From positions 8,556,001 through 8,620,000 of the forward strand of contig JAHCVI010000001.1 of assembly GCA_019096155.1 (NCBI GenBank): a stretch of DNA of 64,000 nt. The letters run 5' to 3'. The notes below the pieces were generated by a model. It worked only from the letters and a program-made list of their open reading frames with translations. It was not told the origin of the DNA and searched no databases. A program made the translations under genes and the position numbers. Of the stretch, positions 1 to 11,900 are shown piece by piece (position 1 is the first letter of the stretch; the number at the start of each line of letters is the position of its first letter). The stretch is from Staphylotrichum longicolle (Eukaryota > Ascomycota > Sordariomycetes > Sordariales > Chaetomiaceae).

Positions 1-914
1 CCGAGGAGGTGAAAGAGGACTTCGAATGCCCCGCCCTTGAGGGGGTAGGGGTAGGTTGGTGGTTTCTTCTTTCTTTAATTTTCGAGAGTTTTGTTGCATG
101 GGTATGGAGGGGGCATTTTCTGGGGGCACGGCGTTTAGGTGGTGGTTATATAGGGGAGGGCATATTTGCGCGTTCCTGCTCAGCTCAACCTCGTCCCGAG
201 ATTTTTGGGGGATAGAGATGGATGGATGCGACGAGGTTATATTTTGGTACTAGATTGCCAACCTTTTTTTCGACCTTTCGTGTTGTATATATTTAATTCC
301 ACTTTATCAGTTTTACTTCGATAAATTTTCTCGAAGATTAGTTGACGGTGTGGGCGTGGAAAGCGATAACCATGATAGGCAGTGCCTACTCGTGTTATTT
401 TAGTTACTCTGAACGAGAATACACAGCGTATATCGCGGTTATTAACTCTTGAACGAGATGTGAACGGGTCTGTCTCCAACTCAATGTCTCTGAGCTTCGT
501 CTGTCCAGTCGACATAAAGTCCAAGGAATTCCCAACTTTGCCTCTCTGGTCATGGTGCAGAATCGTGGATGTGAAATGCCACGAAACTCCCCTTGTTCAA
601 CGAAAGTTTTACGTCGGGAGGGAAGCTGAGTCTACAGCCCGTTTCGGTTGTCGTTCCACCGGTGAGCCATCCCCCCAAGCTACTTGACCCCAGTGCTTCG
701 TTAAAATGGAGGAGGCGGTGACAGTGCGGCAGCAGACCTGGTATATCAAGCACTAGCGGGTGTGAGTTTGGATGAAGGACCGGCGGGTGGAAGGCACGCT
801 CAGTTAATTCAACACAGACACTATCAACACCCCCAACTTTCAACTCCATCTATCCCATCCATCCAACCCAACCCAAATTTCCAACCAACCCAGCACATAC
901 ACACACCCCTCCCA
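1..914. other. No supportable gene
   Basis: Window edge. Both strands carry only short open frames with no recognisable domain, no convincing splice structure and no coding bias. The first half is AT-richer than the rest of the window and may be the 3' flank of a gene lying outside. The last ~70 bases are probably the 3' UTR of the Shr3 gene that ends at 915. Confidence 0.5.
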
Positions 915-1727
915 TTACAATTTCTTCTTCCCCCCGGCCGCAGCCGCCCCCTTCTTCTCCGCGGCCTCCTTCTCCGCCTTGGCATAATCATCCGCCTCCT
1001 TCCTCTCGGCATACCACTGGCCGGCCTGCAACACCAGCACGCCCACCAGCACCAGCGCCAGAATGACGTGGCTCGCGCTCAGCACACGGAGCGTATCCTC
1101 GCGCCCCAGCACCACCTGCCCCGAGATCGGCCCATGATGCACCCTCCCGCCCTCCGCACCAGCACCGGCAACAGCACCAGCACTAGCGACCGCCGCCGCC
1201 TTGTCGACCGCCGCCAGCCCGCCCGGCTGGCTCACGGCGCGCAGGCCCTTGACGATGTTGCTCAGGTAGACGCCGGCGCCGATGACGTAGAGCATGAGGC
1301 TGCCGCCGTCGAAGAGGACGTTGGCCTCGCTCGGGCGGAAGAGCTTGATGAAGAAGCCGAGGAAGCCGACAAAGACGATGATGTGCAGCATGCGGGCGAT
1401 GAGGGGCGGGGACTGGTGCAGCAGGCGCAGGTGCGTCTCGAGGTGGTCGAGGAAGGACGGCGGGAGCGGGTCCGACGTCCACAGGAGCGGGAAGTCGTAG
1501 GGGAAGGAGGCGAAGAGGATGCCGAGGATGAAGCATACCGCTGTGGAAAGGGGGGGAGAACAAAGGTTAGTTTGAGGTTTTCGGTGGAAGAAGGGGGGGG
1601 GGGGGGGGGGGGAGACGTGGGAAAGGGGTGGCGTACGGCCGATGATGAGAAAGGTCGCAAAGGAGCCGGAGCCGCGGTAGTCCTTGGAGCGGACCGTTTT
1701 GGACCAGTCTACCCACTGGGTGGGCAT
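915..1727 (-). CDS. SHR3: Shr3-type ER membrane chaperone for amino-acid permeases
   Basis: This is a packaging chaperone that sits in the ER membrane and lets amino-acid permeases fold and enter COPII vesicles (known for yeast Shr3). Two exons are read: 1727-1637 and 1540-915, joined by a 96-nt intron (GTACGC...CACAG) and giving 238 aa. The junction restores a continuous LIIGPVCFILG. Visible family marks are FASFPYDFPLLW in the first loop, ARMLHI in the next helix, FFIKLFRPSEANVLFDGGSLMLYVIG and the YLSNIVKGLR stretch. About four hydrophobic segments are followed by a lysine- and alanine-rich cytosolic tail ending in KKKL, compatible with ER retention. The ATG at 1727 was chosen because it opens MPTQWVDWSK, as expected for the short N-terminus. 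The intron holds a 20-base G run. Confidence 0.9.
   Translation of the reverse strand: MPTQWVDWSKTVRSKDYRGSGSFATFLIIGRTPPLSHVSPPPPPPFFHRKPQTNLCSPPLSTAVCFILGILFASFPYDFPLLWTSDPLPPSFLDHLETHLRLLHQSPPLIARMLHIIVFVGFLGFFIKLFRPSEANVLFDGGSLMLYVIGAGVYLSNIVKGLRAVSQPGGLAAVDKAAAVASAGAVAGAGAEGGRVHHGPISGQVVLGREDTLRVLSASHVILALVLVGVLVLQAGQWYAERKEADDYAKAEKEAAEKKGAAAAGGKKKL
1593..1612. repeat. Homopolymer G20 inside an intron
   Basis: Twenty consecutive G on the plus strand (C20 in the transcript) lie inside the single intron of the Shr3 gene, 24 bases from the donor. As a C-rich tract in the RNA it does not alter coding. The length is likely to vary between isolates or reads. Confidence 0.9.
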
Positions 1728-2242
1728 TTTGGACGATTTAGGTGAGCAGTCGGGCGACAGGCGCGAGCTTGTTTGTGTTTCGGATTCTATCGTTGACGTC
1801 GACGGGGGAGCGTGGGACGACTCGGGTCTGGAGCTGGGACGGGTTATCTCTGTGAGAGAACGGCGTCTGTTATCCTTTGTCCAGAAAGCCCGCGTGGAAC
1901 CTCCTTTGAACTCGGGCAAAGGGATTGGGTTACGGTTGCGATGCGAAGGATGCGAACCGATTGAGATGATTTGAGGTTGGAGCTTGAAGCTTGGAGTGGG
2001 CACCCCGAAATCTCCGGGAACAAGGGACCCCCACTCCCGCACTGTTCAGATAGTCAGCTTTCTGCTGCCCTCTGACGTTTCTTCGGCACCAAGTCCCAAT
2101 ACGGTACCGTACAGTACAGCACCATTGAAGGATCACCTTGCAGCGAGTAACTGCATCTCACAACAACGACAAAACACTTGGGCCTTCTTTTTTCCATTCC
2201 CCCTTATCACGCACTACTGCGTACTTCACGACTACCATCTAC
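1728..2242. other. Intergenic, no gene seen
   Basis: This 515-base stretch lies between the start of the Shr3 gene and the 3' end of the aldo-keto reductase gene, both on the minus strand. It should hold the Shr3 promoter and 5' UTR and the 3' UTR of the reductase. Nothing else was recognised. Confidence 0.5.
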
Positions 2243-3361
2243 CTACTCAGTAGTCGTATCCAGAGCCTTCATCTGATGCTCCGGATACCGGTCCCCCACG
2301 GGCACGAATTCCTTCACGATCCTGTCCAGCTCCGCCATCTCCTCCTCGCTCAGCTCGACCTCGACCGCGTTCTCGCGCACCCTCTCGGGCCGCGACGCGC
2401 CGGGGATGGGGATGATGCGCGGCATGCCGGGCCGCCGCGACAGCGCCAGCACCCAGCCGATGGCGACCTGCCCCGGCGTGCACCCCTTCTTGGCCGCCAG
2501 CTTCTCGACCTCGTGCACCAAGCGCAGGTTCCGCTCGAACACGTCCGGCTGGAAGCGTGGCAAGGTAGCGCGGAAGTCGCCCTCGGGGATGTCGGACAGG
2601 GATTTGTACTTGCCCGTGAGAATGCCGTGGCCGAGGGGCGCTGGAGCGGGAGAAGGTGAGTAATGTATAAACTGGTGAAGATCCTGTTGGAAATGGGGCG
2701 CAACTTACAGTAGGCGATGATGGGGATATCGAGTTCGGCGCAGGCCTGGGCGACGCCGTTCTCCAGGGGCTCGGTGCACCACAGCGAGAGCTCGATCTCG
2801 ACCGCCTCGATCTTCGCCACCTTGGCGGCCCGGCGGATAGTCGCGGCGCTGACCTCGCTGAGCGCGATGCCGCCGATGTTGCCGGCATCGACCTGCTCCT
2901 TGAGAGCGGCGATGGTCGTCTCAATGTCGGTGTTGGGGTCTTTGCGGGCTGGCTCGAACTGGTGGATGCGGCCTTTGCCGCCGATCAGGCGAACCGAGTT
3001 CTCGACGCTGGTCTTGACGCCCCAGGGAGAGCTGTTGGGGCGCAGGTTGTCAAATATGCAGCCCTTGATGTTGAGCAGGATCTTGTCCTGGTCCTCGGGG
3101 TACTTTTCGTAGTACCTATTGAGGAGGTTGAGGGAGTTGTGGTCGGGGTACCGTAAAACTCGCCACCGTTCATGTAGTTGCAGCCGCTCTCGAGCGCGGC
3201 CTTGATGACGGCGAAGTTCTCCTCATCGGGGATCTTGTTGGGCCGCCACGTCAGGCCTGCTGGTTGTCAGCACGAGAGCTGTTGGGTTGATGGTTCAGGG
3301 ACTTACCCATGAGGCCGAAGCCAATGTTGCCGACCTGCTTGCCCTGGATTGTGTGACCCAT
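2243..3361 (-). CDS. Aldo-keto reductase, pyridoxal reductase (Plr1)-like, with a frameshift
   Basis: NADPH-dependent aldo-keto reductase of the group containing fission-yeast pyridoxal reductase; the true substrate is unknown. Exons are 3361-3307, 3256-2709 and 2640-2243. The N-terminus reads VGNIGFGLMGLTWRP; later marks are GGEFYG, the LNIKG strand with the conserved Lys, ALSEVSAATIRRA, and IPIPGASRPERV near the C-terminus for cofactor phosphate binding. Right after GEFYGTP the frame breaks: at 3145-3148 there are four G (C in the transcript) where five would keep PDHNSLNLLNRYYEKYPED in frame. With one base restored the three exons sum exactly to 333 aa, normal for the family. No GT-AG intron of usable size repairs it. 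It is either a null allele or a sequence error. The upstream gene diverges. Confidence 0.82.
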
Positions 3362-4387
3362 GATTTCAAAGTTAAGTTTCCTTGTGTGCCGACGTTTGTA
3401 AGTCAGACTCAGGTATTTATGTTCACCTCGGACAGAATATAGATAGATGTACACGATGAGTCCTAGAGCTGTCCTGGCAACAGTTGAGTTGGGTTCACGA
3501 AATAGCCCTTTTATTTACTTGTCCAGAATCCAATATCGCACCGGAGTTAATGGGCTTAAGAATCCGAGGTCCAAGTTGACCGGGGAATCCCTCCGTCGGA
3601 CCACGGGACGAATTCTGGCCGTCGTGGGATCAGTTACGGAAGACAGAGAGTTGGAGTTCCTTTGGTCAGATTCTCGGACTTATTTGGGGGCTGCAACCGG
3701 AACTTGCGGGTTGGGAGGTTGTGGAAGTGTCATGATGTGGGAAACAGGAACCGGTGGGACTGCATGAGGGGCTCGCCATCACTATCGAACCATCCCAACG
3801 CCGCCTCGATGTACATACCCATAACACTTGCCAAATCCGCCTGCGTCCTGCGAGCCAAATGTCATAGAAGTCTGTCTGCCTGGGCCTGAGGAAGACCAGA
3901 TAAAAACCCTTTAGAGGTGTTCATCCTAACTTATACCTGGCTGGGCGCAGGATCATGAGACACCTCCCCTCGTTGACGAGAGCTGCCCCGCACCTTGTGT
4001 AAGTGAGGCCATTGGCCAATCACCCTGCCCAAGATGCGCCCCGCGAAGGCACCCGAGACTCCATGATTCGCCCACTCGGCGATCCACTCGAGTCGCCGGC
4101 CACGGGATCCAACCATGACGCAGGGCAGGCAGGGCTAGGGAAGCTTGGCCCAGAACCATTGAGGCTTGTCTTTATCTCGACCCGACCAAGTTCTCGAGCG
4201 AAGATCCGAATTCATCAACTGGTGATGCATTCTCGCAGCTTTGGCACCAGCGTCGCCATCTGCAGGCGTGTTGACGCCACCGATACTGTCGATAACGGGC
4301 CGTCCCACAGCACGCATCCCAGGTAGCACCCGCTGCAGGCGTCGGCGGCAGTCGAAGCCCTCCCTTTGTCCTCGAGACTGAGATATC
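3362..4387. other. Divergent intergenic region, no gene seen
   Basis: About 1 kb between two divergently transcribed genes (aldo-keto reductase to the left, DUF202 protein to the right). It should contain both promoters. Short open frames here have no domain and no splice partners. Confidence 0.5.
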
Positions 4388-5692
4388 ATGGCCGAAAATG
4401 CCACTTCTTCCGCGCCCCCGCCCCCGAGCCTGACTCTGCAGTTGGCGAGGCGCAAGTCATCCAAGGACCGCATTCAGGACATTCTCGAGGTCAGTTCTCG
4501 CTGTGTTGGGTTTGCGTCAGCCGTGTTCGGAGCCGCTGCGGCTAGGGTCTTTGACGGTCCCTGAAGCTTCTTTTCCCCACACTTTGCACGCTTTGCATCC
4601 CTCGCTCGCTTGGGCGCGTCGAGATCTCAGATCCCCGGCCTCCAATCCAGCCTTCCGCCGCGCCTACTGAGTAGTGTGGCCAGCATGGCTCGCATTGCAG
4701 AGGCGATATTTGGTCACGCGGCGAATAACATCTTCAGTTTTAGCGTTCGTATCCTGCCCACGTCCATAGGCCCCGGCTGAGAGCGCCTCCAATCTGCTCC
4801 CCCCGCGCAACACGTGCTGCCAAATATGAGACAAAAGGCTGACGTGCATATTCTAAACCTCCAGGGTGCCCGCGAACGAGCCGAGTCGTACGGTCCCAAC
4901 TCGGCCAGCGTCAGTCCGAGGTTGCAGCCTTTACTCGGCCGATCCCGGCGCGCCAGCGACCCCTCCGGTTCGGCGTCGCCCCCGAACCTCGGCCATGGAC
5001 ACGGCGTGGTGGACACGCAGCCGGAGCGGCAGAGGAGCCTGAACTACCAAAGCACAGCCGAGATAAGTCCCGTAGCACGCAGGAGGTCCGCCCAGGGCAG
5101 GAAAGCTTCAGGTCAACAACACCGGCAGCCCACGTCGAATGGGGCGGGACCAGACGAGGAGGACGAACACAGGGAGCGGCATAGGGAGCACCGAGAAGAC
5201 CCACCGCGGTGGAAGCGCTTCCTGCGCTATTTCAAGAGCATCGAGCTCGAGAACAAGGGGAGTGTTGCACGCGACCATTTGGCACTAGGTGGGTAGTTCC
5301 GTCGCCGATGTGGTTGAGACCGTCGACGAAACTGACCGGGGGCAACTCCGCTAGAACGCACATTCCTCGCCTGGCTGCGAACATCATTAGCATTTGCCTC
5401 CATCGGCATCGCCATAACCCAGCTCTTCCGCCTCAACACGTCGCTGGCCGAGCAGAACAAACAGACCGAGAAGCTGCGACACATGGGCAAGCCGCTGGGG
5501 ACTACCTTTCTGGCCGTCAGCATCCTGATCTTGCTGCTGGGGTACAACCGGTACCTCCAGGGGCAGTACTGGGTGATCAAGGGCAAGTTCCCCGCCAGCC
5601 GTGGGACTATTATGATTGTGTCGTTCATTGCGTTTGCGGTAACCCTGGCGTCGTTGATCGTCATCCTCGCGGTGCAGAGTAACCCCGAGTAG
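4388..5692 (+). CDS. DUF202-family three-helix membrane protein
   Basis: Exons are 4388-4489, 4865-5288 and 5355-5692, giving 287 aa. The first intron is long for this window (375 nt). The N-terminal ~165 residues are polar, proline/serine- and arginine-rich and look disordered. After DPPRWKRFLRYF comes the DUF202 domain: LERTFLAWLRTSLAFASIGIAI, then LGTTFLAVSILILLLGYNRY, then IMIVSFIAFAVTLASLIVILAV, i.e. three membrane segments. ALERTFLAWLRTS is the family signature and spans the second splice junction, which confirms it. DUF202 also occurs in the vacuolar transporter chaperone Vtc1 and bacterial YidH; molecular function is otherwise unknown, and location in an internal membrane is an inference. 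The start was chosen at MAENATSS because the first exon then joins in phase. Confidence 0.85.
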
Positions 5693-6209
5693 GAGGCTGG
5701 TGGTGGCGTATGGTGGCATGTTTTGTCGCATTTCAATCGGCGCAGGGAGTTTGAACACTTATACTGGGGTTCGATTGTCAACGGGGTAGATGCTGAGTAT
5801 GTGGCAGGGAAGAGGTGTAGCATTGTGCCTCGTATAGAGCCATAGTCTTTGTCTGGGTCGGGACCTGGTGGTCACTGGTGGTGACAGGAGTGTTTTGCGA
5901 GTTGCATTTTCATCTGGGGATTTAGTACCATCAACTTCTGCATGAATAATCAAGAATATTGAAAACTGAGTTGCGACGGAAAGAACATCAATCAAAACCC
6001 TGCAACTCCAATCGTGCATGTCGATTTGTGTGTTCCTTGAGCCTCTTTCTCAACTTTCCCTTTCATTATGTCCCACTCCAACTCTCACCTCAAACTTGAC
6101 CAAACAAACCAACCCCACCACCACGGCCATCAACAAACACAACCGCCTACCCCTCAAACTATACCACTCCAACCCAGCCCCCCAACGAAAAGCCCAAATC
6201 GGAATAAAA
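5693..6209. other. Intergenic, no gene seen
   Basis: This 517-base stretch holds the 3' end of the DUF202 gene and the promoter and 5' UTR of the helicase gene. The last ~150 bases are CA-rich with few G, as in many fungal 5' leaders. No further gene is supported. Confidence 0.5.
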
Positions 6210-8902
6210 ATGGCCGTCGATATCCCGACATTCGCCCAAACCCAGCTCACACTCCTCGCCTCCGAGCTCGCAGCAGAGATCGCCGAGTCCTCGGCCCTCG
6301 TCGCCCTGCACTCCCCCGCCGCCCTCCAGCGCGCTGGCGTGGCCCTGACCAACCTGACCGTCGCCGCCCAGCGCACGGGGCTCGGCGGCAAGACCGTGCT
6401 GGAGCTCGGGCCCGATCCCGCCACCGCCGCGGCTCCCTCCTCCTCCTCCTCATCCAACAGTGCAGAACTGCCCGAGCATGGCATCAGGGTCGGCGACATT
6501 GTGCTCGTGGCGGAGCAGCCCGCCGGCGGGGCGCGGAAGAGGGAGGTCAAGGAGATGGAGGGGAAGGGGTGAAAGGGGTCGTGACGCGGGTCGGGCGCGG
6601 GGTGGTCGGGGTGGCGGTTGAGGAGGGGAGGGAAGACGGGGATGGGGGAGGGGCAGGAGGGGGCGGCCCCCTGGCGGGGGAGAAGAGGGTGTGGATTGTC
6701 AAGGTGGCGGACGATGTTACTTTTAGGAGGATGAAAGCCACGATGGAGCGGCTGGGAAAGATGGGCGAGGCGGAGTACTCGCCTTTCATCAGGGTGTTGT
6801 TTGGGCTGTCGTCGCCGGCGCCGGTGCCGGCGGATCTGGGGAGGGGGGACCCGGAGGTTGGGGAGGTAGAGTGGGTTGATCCGACGCTGAATGAGAGCCA
6901 GAAGGACGCGATTCGGTTTGCGCTGGCGTCGAGGGAGATTGCGCTCATCCATGGGCCGCCGGGGGTGGGTAGCCCTTTTCTTTTCACTCTCATACAAGGT
7001 TTGCGGGCAGGACAGAGACACTGACAGAGCAAGACAGACCGGAAAGACACACACGCTCATCGAGCTCATCCTGCAGCTCATCAAGCGCAACCTCCGCATC
7101 CTCGTCTGCGGGCCCTCCAACATCTCGGTCGACAACATCGTCGAGCGCCTCGCCCCGCACAAGGTGCCCCTGATCCGCCTCGGCCACCCGGCCCGCCTCC
7201 TCCCCTCGGTCCTCAACCACTCGCTCGACGTGCTCACGCGCACCTCGGAGGCGGGCGCCATCGTCAAGGACGTCCGCGCCGAGATGGACGCCAAGCAGGC
7301 CTCGATCCGCAAGACGCGCAACGGCCGCGAGCGCAGGGCCATCTACGCCGACCTCAAGGAGCTGCGCAAGGAGTACCGCGAGCGGGAGCGGCGGTGCGTG
7401 AGCAGCCTGGTGGCCGGCAGCAAGGTGGTCCTGGCGACGCTGCACGGCGCGGGCGGGTTCCAGCTCCGGGGCGAGCAGTTCGACGTGGTCATCATCGACG
7501 AGGCCAGCCAAGCGCTCGAGGCGCAGTGCTGGGTGCCGCTGCTGGCCGCCAACAAGGCCGTCTGCGCCGGCGACCACCTCCAGCTGCCGCCAACCATCAA
7601 GTCGCTCAACGCGAAGAGCAGCAAGACCGCCAGCGCCAGTGCCAGCAAGAAGGGGAAGGATGCTGCTGCTGCCGTCGCCGCTGCTGCTGGCACCCCTGCC
7701 AACGAAGCCGTGATAAAGGGGGCGACGCTGGAGACAACCCTGTTCGACCGCCTGCTGAAACTCCACGGCCCGTCCATCAAGCGGATGCTCACGACGCAGT
7801 ACCGCATGCACGAGCGCATCATGCGGTTCCCGTCCGACGAGCTCTACGAGGGGCGGCTGATCGCCGCCGACGCGGTCCGGGCGCGGCTGCTCAAGGACCT
7901 GCCCTACGAGGTGGAGGCCACCGACGACACCACCGAGCCGCTCGTCTTCATCGACACGCAGGGCGGCGACTTCCCCGAGAAGAACGAGGACGAGCAGGAT
8001 GCCGCCGCCGCCGCCGGTGGCGGGAGCAAGAAGCTGACCAAGAGCAGCTTGTACGGGGACAGCAAGAGCAACGAGATGGAGGCAGCGCTGGTGAGGCAGC
8101 ACGTGCGCAGCCTGGTCGACGCCGGGGTCCGGCCGGAGGATATCGCGGTGGTGACGCCGTATAATGCACAGGTGCGTACTTTTGGTGACCCCCCGGCCTT
8201 ACTACATTACATTATGCCCAAAATGATCGCCGCGGGTATGGGGGGTGGCCTTGCGGGATGACGTTCATGCCGCGCGGCGGGCTCGGTCCCGAAGCCCTTG
8301 TGCTCACTCGCATGACATGGGACTGACAAAAAGATCGGGACGAACCACAGCTTGCGATCCTCGCACCGTTAAAAGAGACCTTCCCGGGCATTGAGCTCGG
8401 CAGCGTGGACGGCTTCCAAGGCCGGGAGAAGGAGGCCGTCATCGTGAGCCTCGTCCGGAGCAACCCCGACGGCGAGGTCGGCTTCCTGGGGGAGAAGCGG
8501 CGGCTGAATGGTGAGTTCGATCTACGATACCCGATGGACGCCCACCGCTGGTTGGGGATTGTCCCGGGTAATGTCTTGCAGTCACATCTCCCCCTTCCGT
8601 TTCCATCAGTGCGCAAGCGATGCGCTGTTGCAGCTGCAGTTTGTGGGAGATGAGCGTGTTAATGCGGGATACAGTTGCGATGACACGGCCCAAGCGATCG
8701 TTGACGGTCATTGGAGACTCCGAGACCGTAAAGAAGTGAGTTGTTCTAGAACATTTTCATGTGGTGGTCTGATCTGACTGACTCGTGACAACCTTTGATT
8801 CGATGCAGGGGAAGCAAGTTCCTGAAGGACTGGATGGAGTTTCTAGAAGAAAATGCCGACCTCCGGTACCCGGACCTGGCCTCGCTCGCGCAGGAGGCAT
8901 GA
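6210..8902 (+). CDS. HCS1: Superfamily 1 DNA/RNA helicase, Hcs1/IGHMBP2 (Smubp-2) type, with a frameshift
   Basis: 5'-3' helicase related to yeast Hcs1 (DNA helicase A, polymerase-alpha associated) and human IGHMBP2. Exons: 6210-6964, 7038-8171, 8351-8510, 8675-8735, 8809-8902. Helicase motifs in order: Q-like LNESQKDAIRFAL, Walker A GPPGTGKT (split by the first intron, donor GTGGGT), GPSNISVDNI, Walker B VVIIDEASQA, GDHLQLPPT, TQYRMHERIM, SVDGFQGREKEAVIVSLVRS and NVAMTRPKRSL. Correct assembly of motif VI across the third intron confirms the splicing. The reading frame breaks once: after REVKEMEGKG the G run at 6566-6569 has four bases where five would continue into VKGVVTRVGRG. With that base the model is 734 aa, close to family length. 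An alanine/lysine-rich insert (KTASASASKKGKDAAAAV) sits between motifs III and IV. A sequence error is the simplest explanation for the break. Confidence 0.88.
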
Positions 8903-11900
8903 ACGGAGCGGAGCGCCGGCATAGTGGGAATAAAATCCTTGACCGCCCATGTTTATGCGTTGAGTTCCGGCCCGAATGTTCGGAATTGATCTCGAAGCTC
9001 CGGTGGAAGGGAGTTGCTGTCCAATGGCGCCAGGCGTTCCATTGGTGTCTGATGTGTGGTCGCGAGAGATCGGAGAATTTCTGCTCGCTCTGATTGCTCG
9101 TTGAGCGTGGGGATGCGGTGCCACTAAAGAGATCTTGCTGTCCAGTCGAGCCAGTGAAGCTCGCCGGCTATTCTTGAAACAGGCCGCGGAGGATGCGACC
9201 CAACAAAGAGACATAATCCTACAAGGCCGCGAGATCCCGGACAATTCTTGTGTCCGTGCGGCTTGTTGTCTCTCTTCGCCTCTCCTCTCGACCATACGAT
9301 GAACCGTCGACGTTGAGCAGGTGGAGGTCGGACGGTGTGCTTTTCTTGAACCCTGGCCCTTGTGTTTCAGCAACCCCCTGGCTTGCGGAGACAGCGGGGA
9401 CAGGTGCTGTCCGAAGTTGCCAAGAGCGGGGGTTGGTTCACCTGAATCTGGTTGCTCAGCCTGCTCCCCCTTTTTAGGTGCTCTTTCGCCCGCTCATCGG
9501 CAACTCGACGCAACCTCTCGAGGGGCATCGTGTGATTGAGGCCAGGCTCGCTTCGGAGATATATTGGGCTTTTCACTGACGCTCGCCTCAGGTTTCACAT
9601 CACTGCTGCAGTGCAGCATGCCGGAGCCTGGAGGCGTCCAGGGTCGGGGCCGTTGCGTGACTTGTGTTCAGGGGTCGTCGATGGCAAGGTATCATCGACC
9701 TCAGGATTGCGCATGCCGTCTTCTGTAGGCTGTCACCTCCGGTCTATCTTGCCAGCAACCCTCGACACTGCTGGCTCTGCTGTCACTGGTCGGAGGGTTT
9801 GTTTCGTGCCGAATCTGTGTCGAGACGCGAGGCGCACCTGCACGCTGTGTTAAACAGCCGCGCTTGAAAAGGGGTCTTCTTGTGCTCGTATTGGCTGGGT
9901 CGCGCGTGTCATGTTCTGCGGTCTGGAATCCAGCGCAACAATGCATGCAGTCTTTCGCGGCTGACTGAGTGTTCTTGCAACCTGGTTGGCAAGCATTTCT
10001 GGCTGTTGTGAGCGTGCATCTGCAGGCAGTGACGGCGACGTATCAAGGAGGTGGGCAGCAGCAGAAGGGCACAATTGGGGTCATCTGAGCTTGCGAGTCG
10101 TCTCTTCCAAGAGGTGCAGCGGATACAAGCACGGGTGGGAGTGGGCCGAGTATTTGGAATGAATGCGATCAATGGTTCTTCTGCCTGGTCAGCAGCCATC
10201 ATCTCAAATTGCCGCGCCCGGCAACCCAGATGTCAAAAGTTTGGGAGCGCGAGGCAGATCATAAAGCGCAAACCCCGACGATAAGATGCCCTGAGGCCTG
10301 GCACCTGCCCGTGCTCGCCCTGGTGCCCGCCATCCCAGATTCCCCACAAGCCCTTCGGGTCTCGTGGCGCGGATCAAACCCGCTAGGGCCCTTGATGGAA
10401 GGAACCTTGGGCCCTGTCCCACATCTGTTTCAATGAAATAAACCGAGAGTGCCTCCAGAGTGCCTTCCTGGAAAGCTCAGTTCAACACCCGAGATGTTAT
10501 TTCCAGTACAGCACCTGCACAATCCATCAGAACTGGAAGCGTCAGGCGGAAGGTGCTCTCCAGAAGATAAGTACCGTGCCATGAGGCTGGCGCTCCGCAC
10601 GTCCCATGACAGACAAACAGCTCTCCTTTTTTTCCGTTAGTTCGTGAAACTGAAACCCTGGACAACCTGAAAGAACCCCCACAAAGGGCATGTGGTCCCT
10701 GAACAGGAATAGCGTGCGCAGACTTGGGATCGAAGTCCCAACTGGGGAATCAATGGCCACGCGAGCGATCCGGGATTCCTGAGCTTGCCCAATGCGCGGA
10801 TTTCGGCCTTCAGGCCTGCAATTGGCTGTGCCCACTCTTCTCGCCATGTCTTCCGGCGCCGAGGCTTCTCTATTGAATGCGCCTTCTTGCATCAGCAAGC
10901 AAGTTGCCCGAACAAGACGAAGAGCATGACGAGGCGCGGCACAGGCCGCCCCGAAGGAAATTCAAACAATGCGCCAGATGCCCCCTTACGGCGTTCTGCA
11001 ATACAGCGGCGAGCCTGCGTCTGCTGAGTTGTCAATGGTTGATGTGGCCTGGCATTCTCGGCTAGCCTTTCCGTCACCCGCTGCCGCCATCCGTTCCTGA
11101 CACCACCCCGGCCAGTCGACGAGAGCGTGGCATCCTGAGCTACTGCGGGCTCTTCACCGTCCGAGACAGCCCCCCGAACCAACGCAGTCTCGCCAGATGC
11201 AGCTGCAGCCACCCGCCGGAAACACAACCTCAAGTTCGCCTCAAAGCATGCTTTGGGCCGATGTTCGCAGCAGGCCGACAGGCACTCGAATCGACAGGAC
11301 AGCACCCCCATCGCTGTCTCAACGACAACTGGGTTCGATGTCTAACGTTAGCTGGTATTGGCAGCAGCATGACACAATTGAGGCTCTCTCCCTCCTTCTG
11401 CCAGGGCCCCCCTGGAGTTGGCACGGACACACAGACTCGCATCCAGGAACTGAAGCCCAAGAGAGACCAACCTCACACCCCTTCCCCACCCTGCGGCCCC
11501 AAGCGCACCCCTCATGCCCCTCCATCACCGTCGCATCAGCCATGTCCATCCTTGCACCTGCATCCCAAGCTTGGGATCGGGGGGCCTCGCCGGCGCAGCA
11601 TGTTGGACATTAATATCCGCCATTGGTGCTGCTTTCTCCCCATCGTGGGGCCCGGTCTCGCGACGCCTGTGTTCTGTTTACCTGCTGGCTGCTGGCTTGC
11701 GTCCCGCGCCTTCGCGTCGACCAACCCTTTTGCCGGTGTCCAGCATGATACCTGATGCAGCGCACCAGGGTCTTCCGTGCTGAGTTCTCCGTCCACTCGT
11801 CGTCCCGACACCGACCAGATTCATTCGTTCGTTCTATAAACCGCCACCTCTCCGTGCTACCACCCTTGGCTTCGCCCACAGTCATTGCCCCTTTTCAGCA

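Noticed and set aside
762..1745. A 327-codon frame antisense to the Shr3 gene
   Set aside because: Low-complexity His/Arg/Glu composition, no domain; shadow of Shr3.
3118..3154. A ~36-nt GT...AG segment that might be an intron in the aldo-keto reductase
   Set aside because: Too short for a fungal intron, removes conserved residues and does not restore the frame.
6050..7342. A 430-codon minus-strand frame, with another at 6990-8102
   Set aside because: Both lie opposite the helicase motifs and have no domain of their own.
10725..10745. A GGGATCGAAGTCCC segment resembling a tRNA T-loop/B-box
   Set aside because: No acceptor stem, anticodon arm or A-box at the required distance.
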